Source: Macrosoma leucophasiata
Lineage: Eukaryota > Arthropoda > Insecta > Lepidoptera > Hedylidae
NCBI GenBank assembly: GCA_036365455.1
Contig: JAWQUS010000007.1
Location: 21,158,001-21,222,000, forward strand
Direction: 5' to 3'
DNA length: 64,000 nucleotides
In this document: piece by piece, positions 19,926-31,135 of the stretch
Position numbering within the stretch: the stretch's first letter is position 1
How the letters are laid out: every line of letters starts with the position of its first letter
Notes under the pieces: generated by a model
Seen by the model: the letters and a program-made list of their open reading frames with translations, nothing else
Told to the model about the DNA's origin: nothing
The model's database searches: none
Translations under genes and position numbers: made by a program

Positions 19926-19974
19926 TATTATTTATTACAGTAATGAAGAGTTTTAATAACGGAGTTCGACGGAA

Positions 19975-20166
19975 CAGGCTTGCCGCTAAGTGGTCATGCT
20001 CAGCCCTATCGTGTTCCGATCACTTGGTTCAGCGTATTTCTACTTGTACTACTACTATCGTACTCTTTGGAGTGGCAACGCATCTGAATCAAAATCGCTG
20101 GTTTTAATGTAGGAATATTTTTAAATGCCATTTTCACTTACGATTAGCGTGAACTGTAGTTGTTTA
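19975..20166 (+). mobile_element. SINE-A, old copy
   Basis: CTTGCCGCTAAGTGGTCATG through TTAGCGTGAACTGTAG and a final TTTACCATTT. Highly diverged in the middle. The adjacent MITE-1 has its 8-bp target CCATTTCA drawn from this copy's 3' end. Confidence 0.5.
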
Positions 20167-20174
20167 CCATTTCA

Positions 20175-20467
20175 CATAGAGCAATACCGGAGGGGAGTAG
20201 CCATATGCAGGCTTTCCTCTATGTCAAAGTACAAGCTCAAATGGGCCTATATCTGTCACCTAGATGTTTAAATGTGTGCGTGAAATTGGTTCCGTATTTT
20301 GTTAGAGTCAAGGTGTGAGTTTCTTAGTAATAGACGTTTTTTGTAGTGTGCGTGTGTGTCACACGCATTTCCCCCCGCAAAAAATGACAGACTGTTTTGC
20401 ATCGGTAATACACGCTATGGCTACTCCCCTCCAGTTCGTCGCGACCGGTGGGCCGCGTTGCTCTATG
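20175..20467 (-). mobile_element. MITE-1 with perfect 8-bp duplication
   Basis: A 293-bp element bounded by CCATTTCA at 20167-20174 and 20468-20475. The duplication is exact and establishes that MITE-1 makes 8-bp duplications, as hAT elements do. The left TIR has lost about 20 bp (GAGCAATACCGGAGGGGAG). Confidence 0.88.
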
Positions 20468-20475
20468 CCATTTCA

Positions 20476-21076
20476 TGACTAAAACACACTGACTGACTGA
20501 AACGCCTATTGGTTCCCACAATGTGAATGGTTCTGTGAAAAGTCTGAGCCTCAAGTGTGTTTTCTAATAGGTACACACTAACATAATTTAGAAACTGCAT
20601 AAAGTGTAGTCAATTTGATTTCATGGCAGACTATTTCATAATACTTGTTTAACGTTACGTTTAGAAATATAAGTATGCCGATAAAGACTTGCGAGACGCT
20701 TCAAATTGAACCACTCAACTACAAAAGGCTAGATCACAGTGTCACGGACTTTTCACAATATACTACAGGATATTTTAATACCTACATCATTTTAATTGGC
20801 ACATCCCCCATATGATTTTATGGAACCTGTTGGGGTACACGAAAAAGCTTGTTAAGTTTAATGAGTCGGCAGCCGGCTGTCGTTGAATAACCGAATAAAA
20901 AGTTGGATCATTTTACTGTCTTATTTTGTTGCGCCTTGGGAACAATTTTTGTTTATACTTTGCTACTTCTTCATGAAAGCTTTTAGTCTTAATATTATGA
21001 ATTAAAAGTTTATACTTCTTACTGCGGTCTTGAAGTTGGTTTTCTCTACCTATTATTTCGGGTATAAGTATATGTC
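20476..21076. other. Unassigned spacer
   Basis: No repeat or coding signal recognised. Confidence 0.5.
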
Positions 21077-21364
21077 ACTGGTGGTAGAGCTCCAGTGACG
21101 GAGCTCGCGGGCGTAGGCACCACCGCATTACCTGATTTACTTGCCGCTAAATGGTAGTGTTCAGCACTATCGTGTTCCGGTCAGGTGGTAATGTACGGCC
21201 CTGTAATTTCCGGCACAGAGGCTTAACACCTTAGGCCTCAGGAGTGGTAACGCATTTGCATTTTGACCTTGGTCTTTGTGTGAGTGTCTATAGGCTTCAG
21301 TCATCACTTAACATCAATGTGAACTGCATGCTTGTTTACCACTTCAAATACATACAAAAAAAAA
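21077..21364 (+). mobile_element. SINE-A, full length
   Basis: Carries the variant CCTGATTTACTTGCC, also found in the copy at 52057, in place of CCTAATATACTTGCC, which suggests a small subfamily. Confidence 0.85.
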
Positions 21365-21504
21365 TGTCCTATATTTATGTTAATTAGCAATTAGACAATA
21401 ATTAATAACAAATTACTTATATTTCACGATATAGTAGAGATGTGTGTTTGATTAAAACAGAACTATCAAATTTTACTTTTCCGTGATTTACAAAAGTATG
21501 TATG

Positions 21505-21552
21505 TATCTTAACGCCAAGTCCTTACGAGATAGGCAGAGAGTGTAAAGCGCC
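21505..21552 (-). mobile_element. LINE-3 3' tip
   Basis: TATCTTAACGCCAAGTCCTT then GATAGGCAGAGAGTGTAAAG matches the extreme 3' end of the LINE at 56400-56745. Only the stop-codon region and tail survive. Confidence 0.55.
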
Positions 21553-22337
21553 AGAATTTACAAAACTAACACGTGTTTTATGCGTACATATAAAAACTTC
21601 AAAAACAGATGTCATTCTATGTTGTAATTATTTTTAAGACATTATTTAAAAAAAGAGCAAATACAGAGTTTTTCGCGCCGGGGTTTTCTCCGTATAAATC
21701 AGCCTTTTGAACCCTGTCAGTGAATGACAAAGAATGCCTCCTTTTCTGTTCCTCATCTCTTTGTTATCAGTTTGTGAAATAGGAAATGAGACATTCTACT
21801 GATTTACATAAGTACATATTTTCTTGATTATCAATTTTTGTAACTTGTAGCTTATTGACGTAACATGTGTGTTTACTGTTATTCACCATAGTTTAAAATA
21901 GTTTTTATTGCCGTAACATATCATAAGCGATTCATGTAATCCCAAATGATAAATAAACATTTTTACTTTGACTTTGTTATTCATGAATATGAAAGTTCCA
22001 TTAACGTTGAGAGAAATATATAAACGGCACTTGTGTTAATTAATAACTGAAAATTCAGTCCCTACATTTTCATAATGAATGTAGCATGTTGATAACTGAT
22101 TAGATTAATCTCAGCTTTGCACTCGTAAAAAAAAGGCTTGAATTTGTTGTTACGGTACAGTTGCCTTCATTCATAATTTATTTTTTGCTAAGAGATTTTC
22201 GTTACAGCGCTGGTATGTATAAAAGTTTATATCAGAACAAGTATTGTACTTTATAATCCAATTATGTTGCAAAATATGAATGCTTACAACATCACTACAT
22301 AAAGTAATGGTAGGTATACCTTTTCCTCATGAAAACA
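21553..22337. other. Unassigned AT-rich spacer
   Basis: Contains a polyadenylation-like end ATAAATAAACATTTTTACTT near 21950, which could be the tail of an unrecognised retroelement. No frame. Confidence 0.4.
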
Positions 22338-22672
22338 ATATTGGCAACAACCCTTATGTTCCACTGCTGGGCACGAGTCACTCCCCATTCATTCCACCAC
22401 GCTGCGCCAATGCGGGTTGGTGGAGATACGGGTTGGTGGCCAACCCGTTGTCGGGTGTTTTCAAATCGCCCCTAAAGCCTCCGACAAGGTTTAACGACTG
22501 CTATCTATCGATAGCAACCGGGACCGACGGCTTAACGTGTCCTTCGAAGCACAGAAACGCGGATTTATTTTTTCACTAGCGGCCACCCATCACACACCCG
22601 ACCGCGCCCGTTTCGCACAGCCGAGTAGATCGCTTAGGTTCTTCACCCGCCGCAGCCATACACGCCATACAC
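22338..22672 (-). mobile_element. 5S-headed SINE, near full length
   Basis: Running 3' to 5' on the plus strand: AACAACCCTTATGTTCCACT, CTGCTGGGCACGAGTC (LINE-like tail), CCACGCTGCGCCAATGCGGG, CTATCTATCGATAGCAACCG, then the 5S-like CGGCCACCCATCACAC and ACCGCGCCCG. About 20 bp of tail near GGGGAGGCC is lost. Confidence 0.7.
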
Positions 22673-23451
22673 GTAAATAATTTAATAAAATTAAACCAGT
22701 AATTCGCAACATGAAATATACGAACATTAACATATTTCGTCTCCCTTAATCCATAATTAAAAGCCCTATTAAATAGGCGAATCAAAAGAGGATTATTTGC
22801 TTTATACAATTTGCTCTCTCCTTTACAAGCATGGCATATGAAAAGGACAAAGGTACCGAAATCTTCGGTTGAATAGTCAACGTAACGAAGGTACAATGGC
22901 ACAATTTGCTGGTCAAACAACCCGGACTTGGGGCGTTCTGCTACTTATTAGGGTCTCACTTCGTTTTACGAGCTTTCCTGTGATATGGTGCATCCACGCT
23001 TAAATTTTAGGATGTTTTTCATTAGTTTTCTTTGGTATTTGTTGTTTCCACCGAAGTTTGATAGTATAAATTGATTTTGTTTGAAACGTGTCGTAAATGG
23101 TGCTTGTCACCCTAAAAGAAAAAATACATTTTTGCTAAGAGCATCACAAGCTTCTTTCAAGGTTCCCGCCAAAAGTCTCAATTTAAGATGTCAGTTCAAT
23201 TCTTTATTTTTTGTTGTGCTATTCTATGTTGCCATAACGACGAGGCTGTCAATTTTATAATCAAGCCAGTACCAACAAGTCATGGTGCCACATTTTATCA
23301 TGTCTTGTTTGAGAGTTACATTATAACTTATTCGTAGCTGCATGTTCTCGTGTATCTCCGTCTACCCTTCTTTTTCATGCAAGTACAAAAGAGAGGTTAT
23401 GATATTTCTGATCAACATTATTTCCCGAAGAAAATAAAATAAGGGTTATAA
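22673..23451. other. Unassigned; FB-2 scrap
   Basis: At about 23139-23175, GAGCATCACAAGCTTCTTTC then AAGGTTCCCGCCAAAA matches the inner end of the FB-2 foldback arms (41565-41594). Nothing else recognised; a 114-codon minus frame here lacks any motif. Confidence 0.45.
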
Positions 23452-23549
23452 CTCGCAGGCCACATCAATATTCCTCCTGATGAGACGGCAGCTGGTGTTT
23501 ACGAATGGCCGTCCATATTGTAAGGCTACATGTGGCTTGTGAGATATAG
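23452..23549. repeat. Small inverted-repeat element
   Basis: CTCGCAGGCCACAT near 23453 pairs with ATGTGGCTTGTGAG near 23530-23543 (12 of 14). A short interior, no coding; possibly a tiny MITE. Confidence 0.4.
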
Positions 23550-23724
23550 AGCAACGGTTACAAAACAATACTATTTACCCACTTCTACGGGAGAAAAACT
23601 ACGTTCTTATCTAATCGTAGTACGGAAATTATAGCTTGTCGTAAAGTAGTGTGTTAAAATGATATGATTTAAATATGAGAACTCTACGTGAAATAAGCTG
23701 TGCTTGAAAATTTACGTATGAATT

Positions 23725-23890
23725 TCGGTTTGAAAACATCCGACAGCGGGTTGGCCACTAACCCACCCAGCTCTACCAATCCACATTGGAGCAGCGTGGT
23801 GGAGTAAGCTCCAGGCTCCCCCCAAAAAGGGGAGAGACTCGTGCCCATCAGTGGGACGTGTAATGGGTTGCCATTATTATTATTAATCAC
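23725..23890 (+). mobile_element. 5S-headed SINE, 5'-truncated
   Basis: The only copy in sense orientation: CATCCGACAGCGGGTTGGCC, GGAGCAGCGTGGTGGAGTA, CAGTGGGACGTGTAATGGG, then TTGCCATTATTATTATTA. The terminal ATT repeat is the 3' tail of the family. The 5S-like head is missing. Confidence 0.7.
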
Positions 23891-23939
23891 AATTAAAAGT
23901 ATCGTAAAAGTCTCAATCCAAGACAAGGAGATTATGCTT

Positions 23940-24046
23940 TTTACTGGTATCAGTGTCCGGGCTTGAGAACGTAGGTGCCACCTAATAACCTAATATCTTT
24001 TATTTGCTATGATGATGACAAACAAGCATGCGGTTCACATAATTTG
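23940..24046. mobile_element. SINE-A remnant, both ends fused
   Basis: TTACTGGTATCAGTGTCCGG and AGGTGCCACCTAATAACC look like a 5' end, followed directly by an antisense 3' end ATGACAAACAAGCATGCGG. Two partial copies in opposite orientations appear joined, or one copy was rearranged. Confidence 0.35.
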
Positions 24047-24059
24047 TGATTGGATAAAT

Positions 24060-24412
24060 AAATAATAATATAATAATAATGGGAGCCCATTATACGTCCC
24101 ACTGCTGGGCACGAGTCTCTCTCCTTTTTGGGGGGAGGCCTGAACCTTAGGTGAGAGCTTGAGGCCTCCACCACGCTGCTCCAATGTGGGTTGGTGGAGA
24201 TATGGGTTAGGGTGTATGGCATGTGTCCAGTTGTTGGATGTTTTCAAACGACGACTGCTATCTATCGATAGCAACGGGACCGATGTGCCCTCCGAAGCAC
24301 GGAACGCACAATTTAATTTGCCATTAGCGGTCACCCATCACATACCCGTAGTACCGAGTAGTTCGCTTGCGATCTACACCTACCGCGGGGCCATACGCGC
24401 TTCACCAGTAAA
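24060..24412 (-). mobile_element. 5S-headed SINE, near full length
   Basis: Begins with the ATAATAATAATGGGAGCCCA tail, continues through CACGCTGCTCCAATGTGGG, and ends with TTCGCTTGCGATCTACAC and CCGCGGGGCCATACGCG, the 5S-like head. About 35 bp around the GACAAGGTTTAACGA segment is missing. Confidence 0.7.
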
Positions 24413-24418
24413 CTGATC

Positions 24419-24645
24419 GAATTACCTAATCCACTTGCTGCTAAATGGTAGTGTTCAGCACTTTCATGTTCTAGTCGGATGGTAATGTACAGCCTAGTAA
24501 TTTTCGGCACAGAGTTATTCCTTGGGCCTCAGGAGTGTCAACGCAACTACATTGAAATCTCTGGTTTCATGCAGATGTTCATAGGCTACAGTGTTAATTA
24601 CCATGAATGTGAACTTTAAGCATGTATCCCACTTCATGGCATATA
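24419..24645 (+). mobile_element. SINE-A, old, 5'-truncated
   Basis: GAATTACCTAATCCACTTGC, then AATGGTAGTGTTCAGCACTT and a diverged 3' part ending TATCCCACTTCATGG without a clear A-run. Confidence 0.6.
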
Positions 24646-24666
24646 ACTGACATTTACTGACATTTT

Positions 24667-24936
24667 ACTAGTGGTAGAGCTCCAGTGGCGGAGCTCGCTG
24701 GCGTAGGCACCGCATTACCTAATATACTTGCTGCTAAATGGTAGTGTTCAACATTATCGTGTTCCGGTCATGTACGGCCCTGTAATTGCCGGCACAGAGG
24801 CATAACACCTTAGGACTCAGGAGTGGTAACGCATCGGCATTTTGACCTCTGGTCTTTGTGTGGGTGTCTATAGGCTATAGTGACCACTTAATATCAATGT
24901 GAACTGCGTGCTTGTTTGCCAATACATAAAAAAAAA
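24667..24936 (+). mobile_element. SINE-A with small deletions
   Basis: Head ACTAGTGGTAGAGCTCC. It lacks a few bases at CACCGC and the GGTGGTAA segment, and ends CCAATACATAAAAAAAAAT. The preceding 227 bp hold another copy in the same orientation. Confidence 0.8.
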
Positions 24937-25327
24937 TATAAAAATACCTTTTTTTGTTTCGTTGCAACATTAGACTGTCGCAAATAAGGAAAGTTATATT
25001 TCCTGGTTTAAAATGATTGTAGTGAATTTGGCACTGCACGAGGGATTTCCAATGGCACTGCAGTATTTTTAACATGAGTTGACAAAGGAAATTACATTGG
25101 CTTGTATAATTTTGGCATGGAGGATGCATTCTTCGTAATTTGTGATAATACTTTCGTTGGGAATTAAATCTTCCTAAAATTGTAAAGTGTGAATCATGTG
25201 TGAATAATATTTTTAAAGGTTCTGTACTTAGAACTGTACCAATACTTGCCTTGAGGTATCTTTTATTCAACAAAAAAAGTTTTGTTCTGTGTTAAGGACA
25301 GTGAGTGATATGTGTCTGAAATCATGG
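24937..25327. other. Unassigned interval
   Basis: A 132-codon minus-strand frame covers 24875-25273 but enters the SINE-A tail, has no recognised domain and is Lys/Phe/Leu-rich as expected from AT-rich DNA. I do not accept it as a gene. Confidence 0.45.
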
Positions 25328-25688
25328 TTATAATAATAATGGCAACTCATTACCTATACGTCCCACTGCTGGGCACGAGTCTCTCCCCTTTTTTGGGGGG
25401 AGGCCTGGGGTTTACTCCACCACGCTGCTCCAATGCGAGCTGGTGGAGATAAGGGTTAGTGGCCAACCCGTTGTCGGATGTTTTCAAACCGCCTATAAAG
25501 CCTACGACAAGGTTTAACGACTGTTATCTATCGATAGCAACCGGAACCGGCAGCTTAACGTGCCCTCCGAGGCACGGAAACGCGCATTTTAATTTGCCAC
25601 TAGCGGTCACCCATCACACACCCGACCGCGCCCTTATCGCTTCCGATCTACACTAGCCGCTGGGGCATGCGCGCTTCATCATCGAATG
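25328..25688 (-). mobile_element. 5S-headed SINE, near full length
   Basis: Tail ATAATAATGGCAACTCATTA, full LINE-like 3' domain, body with CTATCTATCGATAGCAACCG, and head ending GCGGTCACCCATCACACACC. A gap of about 20 bp falls in the 5S-like part (CGCCCTTATCGCTTCCGATC). Confidence 0.7.
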
Positions 25689-26267
25689 ATGTGCGAAATC
25701 ATGGTTGAATCTGGTTTATTCGGGAGACAATCTTAGTGGCTAGCACGAACGCTCAAACAAAGGAATGTTTCGAGACACTAGTATACCGCGGAATGGCACA
25801 GAATGTCGAAGCGTGCAGTCTTGTGCCATGCAATGCCATGCCGTCAGTGGGCGACGGCCCTATAGGATCTTGCAACGTTAACTACATAGTACATGTTTTA
25901 TACCTATCTTTTCGAGGAAAGGTAGTGAAGTTTTGTTATGCTACATCATGAAAAGAAATCATAAAAATGAGCATTACCCTACTAATCTTCTTAGAACATT
26001 ATCTGGCAAATAAGCGTATTTTATTAGTTGTAAAGGTATTTTTCTTGTTAGCATTTAACAATTCTGTCGCGTGCTTTCACAAAGACTTAATCAATTCTGG
26101 CTGAGCGAATTAGACCAAGGTAAGCTTTGTAAATTAGCCTAGGTTTGCCCTCTGTAATTGGGCTAATGAGAAGTTATTGGCATATATATTGCAAGGTCAT
26201 TTGGATTTGCTTAATTTATAGCCGATTCTGACGTGCGCCGCGGGAATAAAGGACTTTTTTGAAGTAA
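25689..26267. other. Unassigned spacer
   Basis: A frame at 25736-25951 has mixed composition but no recognised motif. CATGCAATGCCATGCCG at 25828-25844 is a short repetitive run. Nothing else noted. Confidence 0.45.
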
Positions 26268-26570
26268 GTTCACGACTTAAATCCCCGAAGGGGTAGGCAG
26301 AGGTAAATGCATGCATTCAAGCACACATGCAAACACCCATAATTCGCCGGTTACGTTTTTGGCCCATGTAACAGAAGGCGAGCCTGTTGACATCTCCGGG
26401 CACATTACCAAACTTTGAGATGCTGGGAAATTTCCAGAAAATCGAAATACCCAATAGAACCAGAGATAAAGGACTTTACACGATTATCTCTGATAACCCC
26501 CTACCCGGGAATCAAACCCAGGATCTCAGCGTAGTAGTAGTGGCCTGCTACCACTAGGCTACTGAGGCAG
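26268..26570 (-). mobile_element. SINE-T1, full length
   Basis: Head on the minus strand CTGCCTCAGTAGCCTAGTGG, B-box-like GGTTTGATTCCCGGG, and tail near GGTAAATGCATGCATTCAAG. The best-preserved copy next to 212-526, with the central hairpin-prone AGGTTCGCC/GGCGAGCC region also present. Confidence 0.72.
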
Positions 26571-26619
26571 TGATTTTTTTTGTACTCTATTTATTCATTT
26601 TATAGGTATATCACATAAA

Positions 26620-26876
26620 ACATCAATCATCAATCAATAATTTTAGCCGAAAGACGTCCACGGCTGGACATAAACCTTCTCCAAAGATGCCCACATTTGG
26701 GGCAATATGCCGTACTCGCCATGGTTGGCAAGTTACTACCGCCCTGTCGGAATGGATTGGCCGTCATTGTTCGGTTGCCCAACTGCACTACCTGAAGAAT
26801 TTTCTTCCTCTATTGGGCGGTGGGATCTACATCCCGAAGCAATATGTCAAAGTGATCCTATTGTTCCAGAGATTTG
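26620..26876 (-). mobile_element. LINE-5 3' end
   Basis: ATCAATCATCAATCAATAAT then TTTTAGCCGAAAGACGTCCA, followed by CGGCTGGACATAAACCTTCT. The complement reads toward GGACGTCTTTCGGCT plus a tail of ATTGATTGATG type. Directly abuts the SINE-A at 26878. Confidence 0.5.
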
Positions 26877-26877
26877 T

Positions 26878-27152
26878 TTACTGGTGGTAGAGCTCCAGTG
26901 ATGGAGCTCGCGGGCGTATGCACCACCGCATTACCTAATATGGCCAATGGTAGTGTTCATCACTACCGTGTTCCGGTGAGGTGGTAATGTATGGCCCTGT
27001 AATTTACGGCACAGAAGCATAACACCTTAGGCCTCAGGAGTGTTAACGCATCTGCATTTTGACCTTTCCGTGGGTGGCTATAGGCTGCAGTCGTCACTTA
27101 ACATCAACGTGAACTACAAGCCTGTTTGCCACTTCCATTACATTAAAAAAAA
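26878..27152 (+). mobile_element. SINE-A, small deletions
   Basis: Head TACTGGTGGTAGAGCTCC; about 12 bp lost at the CTTGCCGCTAA segment and about 7 bp near CTTGGTCTTTGTG. A-run at 27145-27152. Confidence 0.82.
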
Positions 27153-28079
27153 TACAAAATTTCTCTCTTTTCATCACAAATACACACAGATATATTTTTT
27201 ACTTACACACGGTACTAAGACACGTTATTTATTTATACTATCCAGTAATAAATAAAATAATACATATTCTTTGTGTCATTTAAATTCTATAAGTATAATA
27301 TTTTCTACTGCCTGCATAGTCATCATATGTATATTAAGATTGTAGGTAGCAAATAAACAGGCCTCATTGATGGTAAGTAGATGATGTATGCTATTGAGAA
27401 ACGTATACCTGTTTAGGTATATGCTTAACATCTGAAGTGTTCAATCCAGAGGCACTGCTATTTGTGATGCATTTGATTTCGGCTTTTATCCAAACCAAAG
27501 ATGCGTGGAACACTGTTTTTAGCACCTGAAGTAAGAAGCAATGGGATAATGCTGACGTTTTTTTTTTCAAATTCCGCTTAAAAGCATTTCGAATAATTCC
27601 GATTCGATCATGTTCTATGATCTATTCTAGAAAAATTATGCAAAGTTAATGGGCTGCGGAATCCCTAATCTAACTTGGCAACTTCTAAATGGAGTATGCG
27701 AGTAAACTGACGCTCAGCCAGTACGCTAGTTATCTATTTGGAGCTGTGCCAATATTACCGGGGTTAAGGTTCCGGCTTATAACTAGGTTCAGATACTTCA
27801 GATTTAAGGTCGACATTTTTAAAACTGTGATCCGTATTAATTTTTCATACAAATTTTCACAACCTGTATCACTAACATAGGGAATTACGAAAATTCTTAT
27901 TAGCCCCTTTTTTATAAATATACGTATTGATTATTTGGTACCAAATGACTAAGTGGTAAATTGCGATCAACTTGATATTTAAGGACAAAAATAGGTTTTT
28001 ATACGATTTTGCGGTAATTACTGCTCTAGTACGAGTACTTAACATCTCAAAGGTATTCAAGAGTCTTGTATTATTTTAT
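27153..28079. other. Unassigned AT-rich interval
   Basis: A faint antisense SINE-A resemblance near 27350-27420 (GCAAATAAACAGGCCTCATT, GATGGTAAGTAGATGATG) is too weak to call. No gene. Confidence 0.45.
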
Positions 28080-28369
28080 TTACTGGTGGTAGAGCTCCAG
28101 TGACGGAGCTCGCGGGCGTAGGCACCACCGCATTACCTAATATACTTGCCGCTAAATGGTAGTGTTCAACACTATCGTGTTCCGGTCAGGTGGTAATGTA
28201 CGGCCCTGTAATTTCCGGCACAGAGGCATAAGACCTTAGGCCTCAGGAGTGGTAACGTATCTGCATTTTGACCTTGGTCTTTGTGTGGGTGTCTATAGGC
28301 TGCAGTCATCACTTAACATCAATGTGAACTGCATGTTTGTTTACCACTTACATTATATAAAAAAAAAAT
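28080..28369 (+). mobile_element. SINE-A, full length
   Basis: Near-consensus copy with 5' TTTACTGGTGG and a 9-base A-run; one of the cleanest in the window. Confidence 0.88.
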
Positions 28370-29137
28370 TAGAAAAAAAGCTCAATGAAACTTAGCGAGT
28401 TAAACAGCATATTTGAATAGTTTCTTAAACATAAAGCAATCTTTTGATTGATTGTGGCACCAAACATTATGTAAAACATAAAAGTATTACCATATATAGT
28501 CGGTCGATACAGTTCATGTCCATTCAAATCTGTAAGTTGGATACAATTATTGAAAAGATCAGTATTTTATTATAAATTCATAACTACAACTTACAACACT
28601 GGCAGTCAAATAAATTCCATATGTATGGCATTCGTTAACACAAACAGCAAAATGTCTTTTTCAGCCATGACTACAGAGAACTATATATTAAACCATGTGT
28701 AAAGCACTCCAACAGCTTGAAAAATGGAAAAAGCTTTTCCAACTGCAGTATATTTCCTGGTGTCGTTATTCAAGAGATTCCATCGAATCGTTCGATACTG
28801 ATTGCTGCAGCAAAAGTAAACCTTATGTTTGATTCTGTTTGTAGCGTATAACATTATTTGGAATGTTTTACGCGATAAACTTGATCGTTCAAATGGGTCT
28901 TGAAATAATTAACTCAAGCAAAGGCTTGATTAGAGGATGTGAATGTCAAGTTGCGCAATTGGTGTCTTGCTCATAAGCTTAATGCTTTTAAGGCATGATA
29001 GAAATAGGTTTAGATTATTTTCATCCAATAAAACCTGACATATCTACGTTTATGTTCGAAGGAACAAGCTAGAAGTAATCGGCTAGACTAGAAGAAGCAG
29101 TGGGTATGCAATGCAAGCTTGCCATTATTTAGACACA
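28370..29137. other. Unassigned; diverged REP-H copy
   Basis: About 28900-29010 contains GATGTGAATGTCAAGTTGCG, TTGGTGTCTTGCTCATAAGC and AAGGCATGATAGAAATAGG. These resemble the REP-H blocks at 29605, 30630 and 31575. The rest is unrecognised. Confidence 0.4.
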
Positions 29138-29340
29138 CACGACGATCCGGTTAGTCCAGCGGTGTGAGACGATCGTTTGATTCGAAGAGTCGCGGGTTCG
29201 TTCGAGGATTTGTATGGCCTACAGATATTTGTTCCGGGTCTGGGTGTTTCTGTGTGTAATGTGTATGTACCACGGCACCCACGACACAGGTTTATACCTA
29301 GTGTGGGGCTGTAAGTGTTAGTGTATTTATTTATTTAATC
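29138..29340 (+). mobile_element. SINE-T2, tRNA-headed SINE
   Basis: Head GACGATCCGGTTAGTCCAGC, A-box-like TTAGTCCAGCGGTG, B-box-like CGGGTTCGTTCGAGG (about 15 bp lost), then TATGGCCTACAGATATTTGT, a GGCACCCACGACACAGG domain and a TATTTATTTATTTA tail. A second SINE family with a different tRNA head from SINE-T1. Confidence 0.7.
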
Positions 29341-29365
29341 AACGATTCGTTAGAAATATAAATTA

Positions 29366-29556
29366 CTAGCGGCCCGTCCGTCTTCGCCCGCGCTGCGCCG
29401 TTCGTTTTAGTCATAGCGTGATGATATATAGCCTATAGCCTTCCTCGATAAATGGGCTATCTAACACTGAAAAAACTTTTCAAATCGGAGTAGTTCTTGA
29501 GATTAGCGCGTTCAAACAAACAAACAAACTCTTCAGCTTTATAATATTAGTATAGA
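29366..29556 (-). mobile_element. Hel-1 Helitron, short intact copy
   Basis: 191 bp. The minus strand starts TCTATACTAATATTATAAAG and ends GGGCCGCTAG; plus-strand flanks are A (29365) and T (29557). The TTCGCCCGCGCTGCGCC stretch near the 3' end is the hairpin region. Confidence 0.78.
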
Positions 29557-29604
29557 TAGTATAAATAGTTATAAGTATAGCCAATCTATACTCAGTGCAT
29601 TAAT

Positions 29605-29800
29605 AGAGCACTCAATAAGTAATTAAGTGTTTGAGGGTTAGTAGCGGTGGAGCTTTAACTGAACGTATTCGGTCAATCAAAGTGTCTGGCTGTGCGCCAA
29701 CTCGAAAGTTTTGTTTGACTTTTCCAATGGCGTGCAATTACGCGATTAGTGGTGTCTGGGTCATGGGGTTTTAGGTATGGGTTTTTCATAATGTAAATGT
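29605..29800. repeat. REP-H copy, diverged local repeat
   Basis: Shares with 30630-30850 the ordered phrases CTCAATAAGTAATTAAGTGT/CTCAACAAGAATTGAGTGT, GTAGCGG(T/C)G(G/A)AGCT, GTATTCGGTCAA and GACTGGGTCA/GTCTGGGTCA. There are no ends or coding sequence; it is unclassified. Confidence 0.5.
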
Positions 29801-29821
29801 GATGTAATGTTAAAGTTTATT

Positions 29822-30486
29822 TAAAAAACGGTCAAGTGCGTGTCGGACCACGCGCAGTGTAGGGTTCCGTTTTTAGGTTTGATGAATGTAATTTAAATAA
29901 AAATATTTTTTTCTATGGATATATTAAAAAAAATCGAGTCTTACATTTGGTCGACTTTTACTCGCAAACTAGTAAAGCTAAATTAAGTGTAATCGTTTTC
30001 CTTTTAATTTCGTTATGTGTGCCTACTATTGCCGTAATGTTTGAATTTCTAACAACATCCGTTTAGTTGTTAGAGTGACACTTGACTCTAACGAAAATTG
30101 GCACTTTAAAGCTTAATATGTCACGATCAACTAAATAATTCCTAGACTAAACCATCGAATTATGATATTAGTACACCCCTAAGATTTTTGAAAGACCTAT
30201 CCAACGATCGTTTTTTATATGTATAAGAATCTCTATACATATAGAAAACGAAAAATAAATAAAAAATATTTGCGCGTTACATGTAGGGGAGGTACCCTAA
30301 ATAATATTATTATTCATGGTTTTTTTCTACCACTTTGTCGGCGTGATTAATGTGTATACTTGTGCCAAATTTCAAGTCTCTAGTACCAATAGTTTTTGCG
30401 CTAAACCGCGGACGGACAGACAGACAGATAGACAGACGGACATGGCGAAACTATAAGGGTTCCTTGTTTACTACGGAACCCTAACA
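29822..30486 (-). mobile_element. REP-E element, long copy
   Basis: Starts AAAAAACGGTCAAGTGCGTG then CGGACCACGCGCAGTGTAGG and ends TTTACTACGGAACCCTAACA. The phrase AGGGTTCCGT and its complement lie near the two ends. It contains a GACAGACAGACAGATAGACA microsatellite. I know this as a common lepidopteran interspersed repeat but cannot name its class. Second copy at 58440. Confidence 0.6.
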
Positions 30487-30629
30487 AATGATAAAATCGT
30501 AGAAAGAGAACTGCTTAAGAAAAATTTAATTGTTTTTGCATCAAAATAAGCAGATAGTTAGCTGCATCGTTTTCTTTGTTACCATGCCTATTATAAATCA
30601 TGCTCATCCAATCATCCTACTCAGCAAAA

Positions 30630-30850
30630 CATGGTGCATAAATAGTGTACTCAACAAGAATTGAGTGTTTGGGAATGGGTAGCGGCGAAGCTATAACTGA
30701 AGATAATTATGTGTATTCGGTCAAACTATCTAACGGTGGGCCAATTTGTAGTTTTTAGTTCGGAAGCACTTGTAGGTTATCCGACAGAGTTGGAGTTACG
30801 CCATTGGTGACTGGGTCACGAGTGTAAGGCTTTTAGGGCATGATAGAAGT
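30630..30850. repeat. REP-H copy
   Basis: Best preserved of the four related blocks: TAGTTTTTAGTTCGGAAGCA and TTGGAGTTACGC are shared with 31575-31745, while its first half matches 29605-29800. The order of shared phrases is conserved, so these are true copies, not chance matches. Confidence 0.5.
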
Positions 30851-31135
30851 TCGTTCAGTTTAGTTTTGTATCGGGGCTTAACATAACTTCAAGCCTGTGT
30901 TATTATTTATTGAATAGATTCGACGAAGGAGTGTTTTGTGAGTTCACATTGATTCGTGAGAATACAATAATTCAAAAGTTATGTATTCAAAAGTTCTGTA
31001 TGTTCTTATCCCATCCCTTGAAACTCGAACTTATACCCACATTAAACTAAAAGGATTTCAAAAATCAACCCGTACACTTATTAACATTACTTGATCACTT
31101 TTCACACTGAGTCAGCTCTTTTAGAATACTTTTTG

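Noticed and set aside
24875..25273. 132-codon frame on the minus strand
   Set aside because: No recognised domain, AT-driven composition, no splice or promoter context, and it starts its 3' part inside a SINE-A tail.
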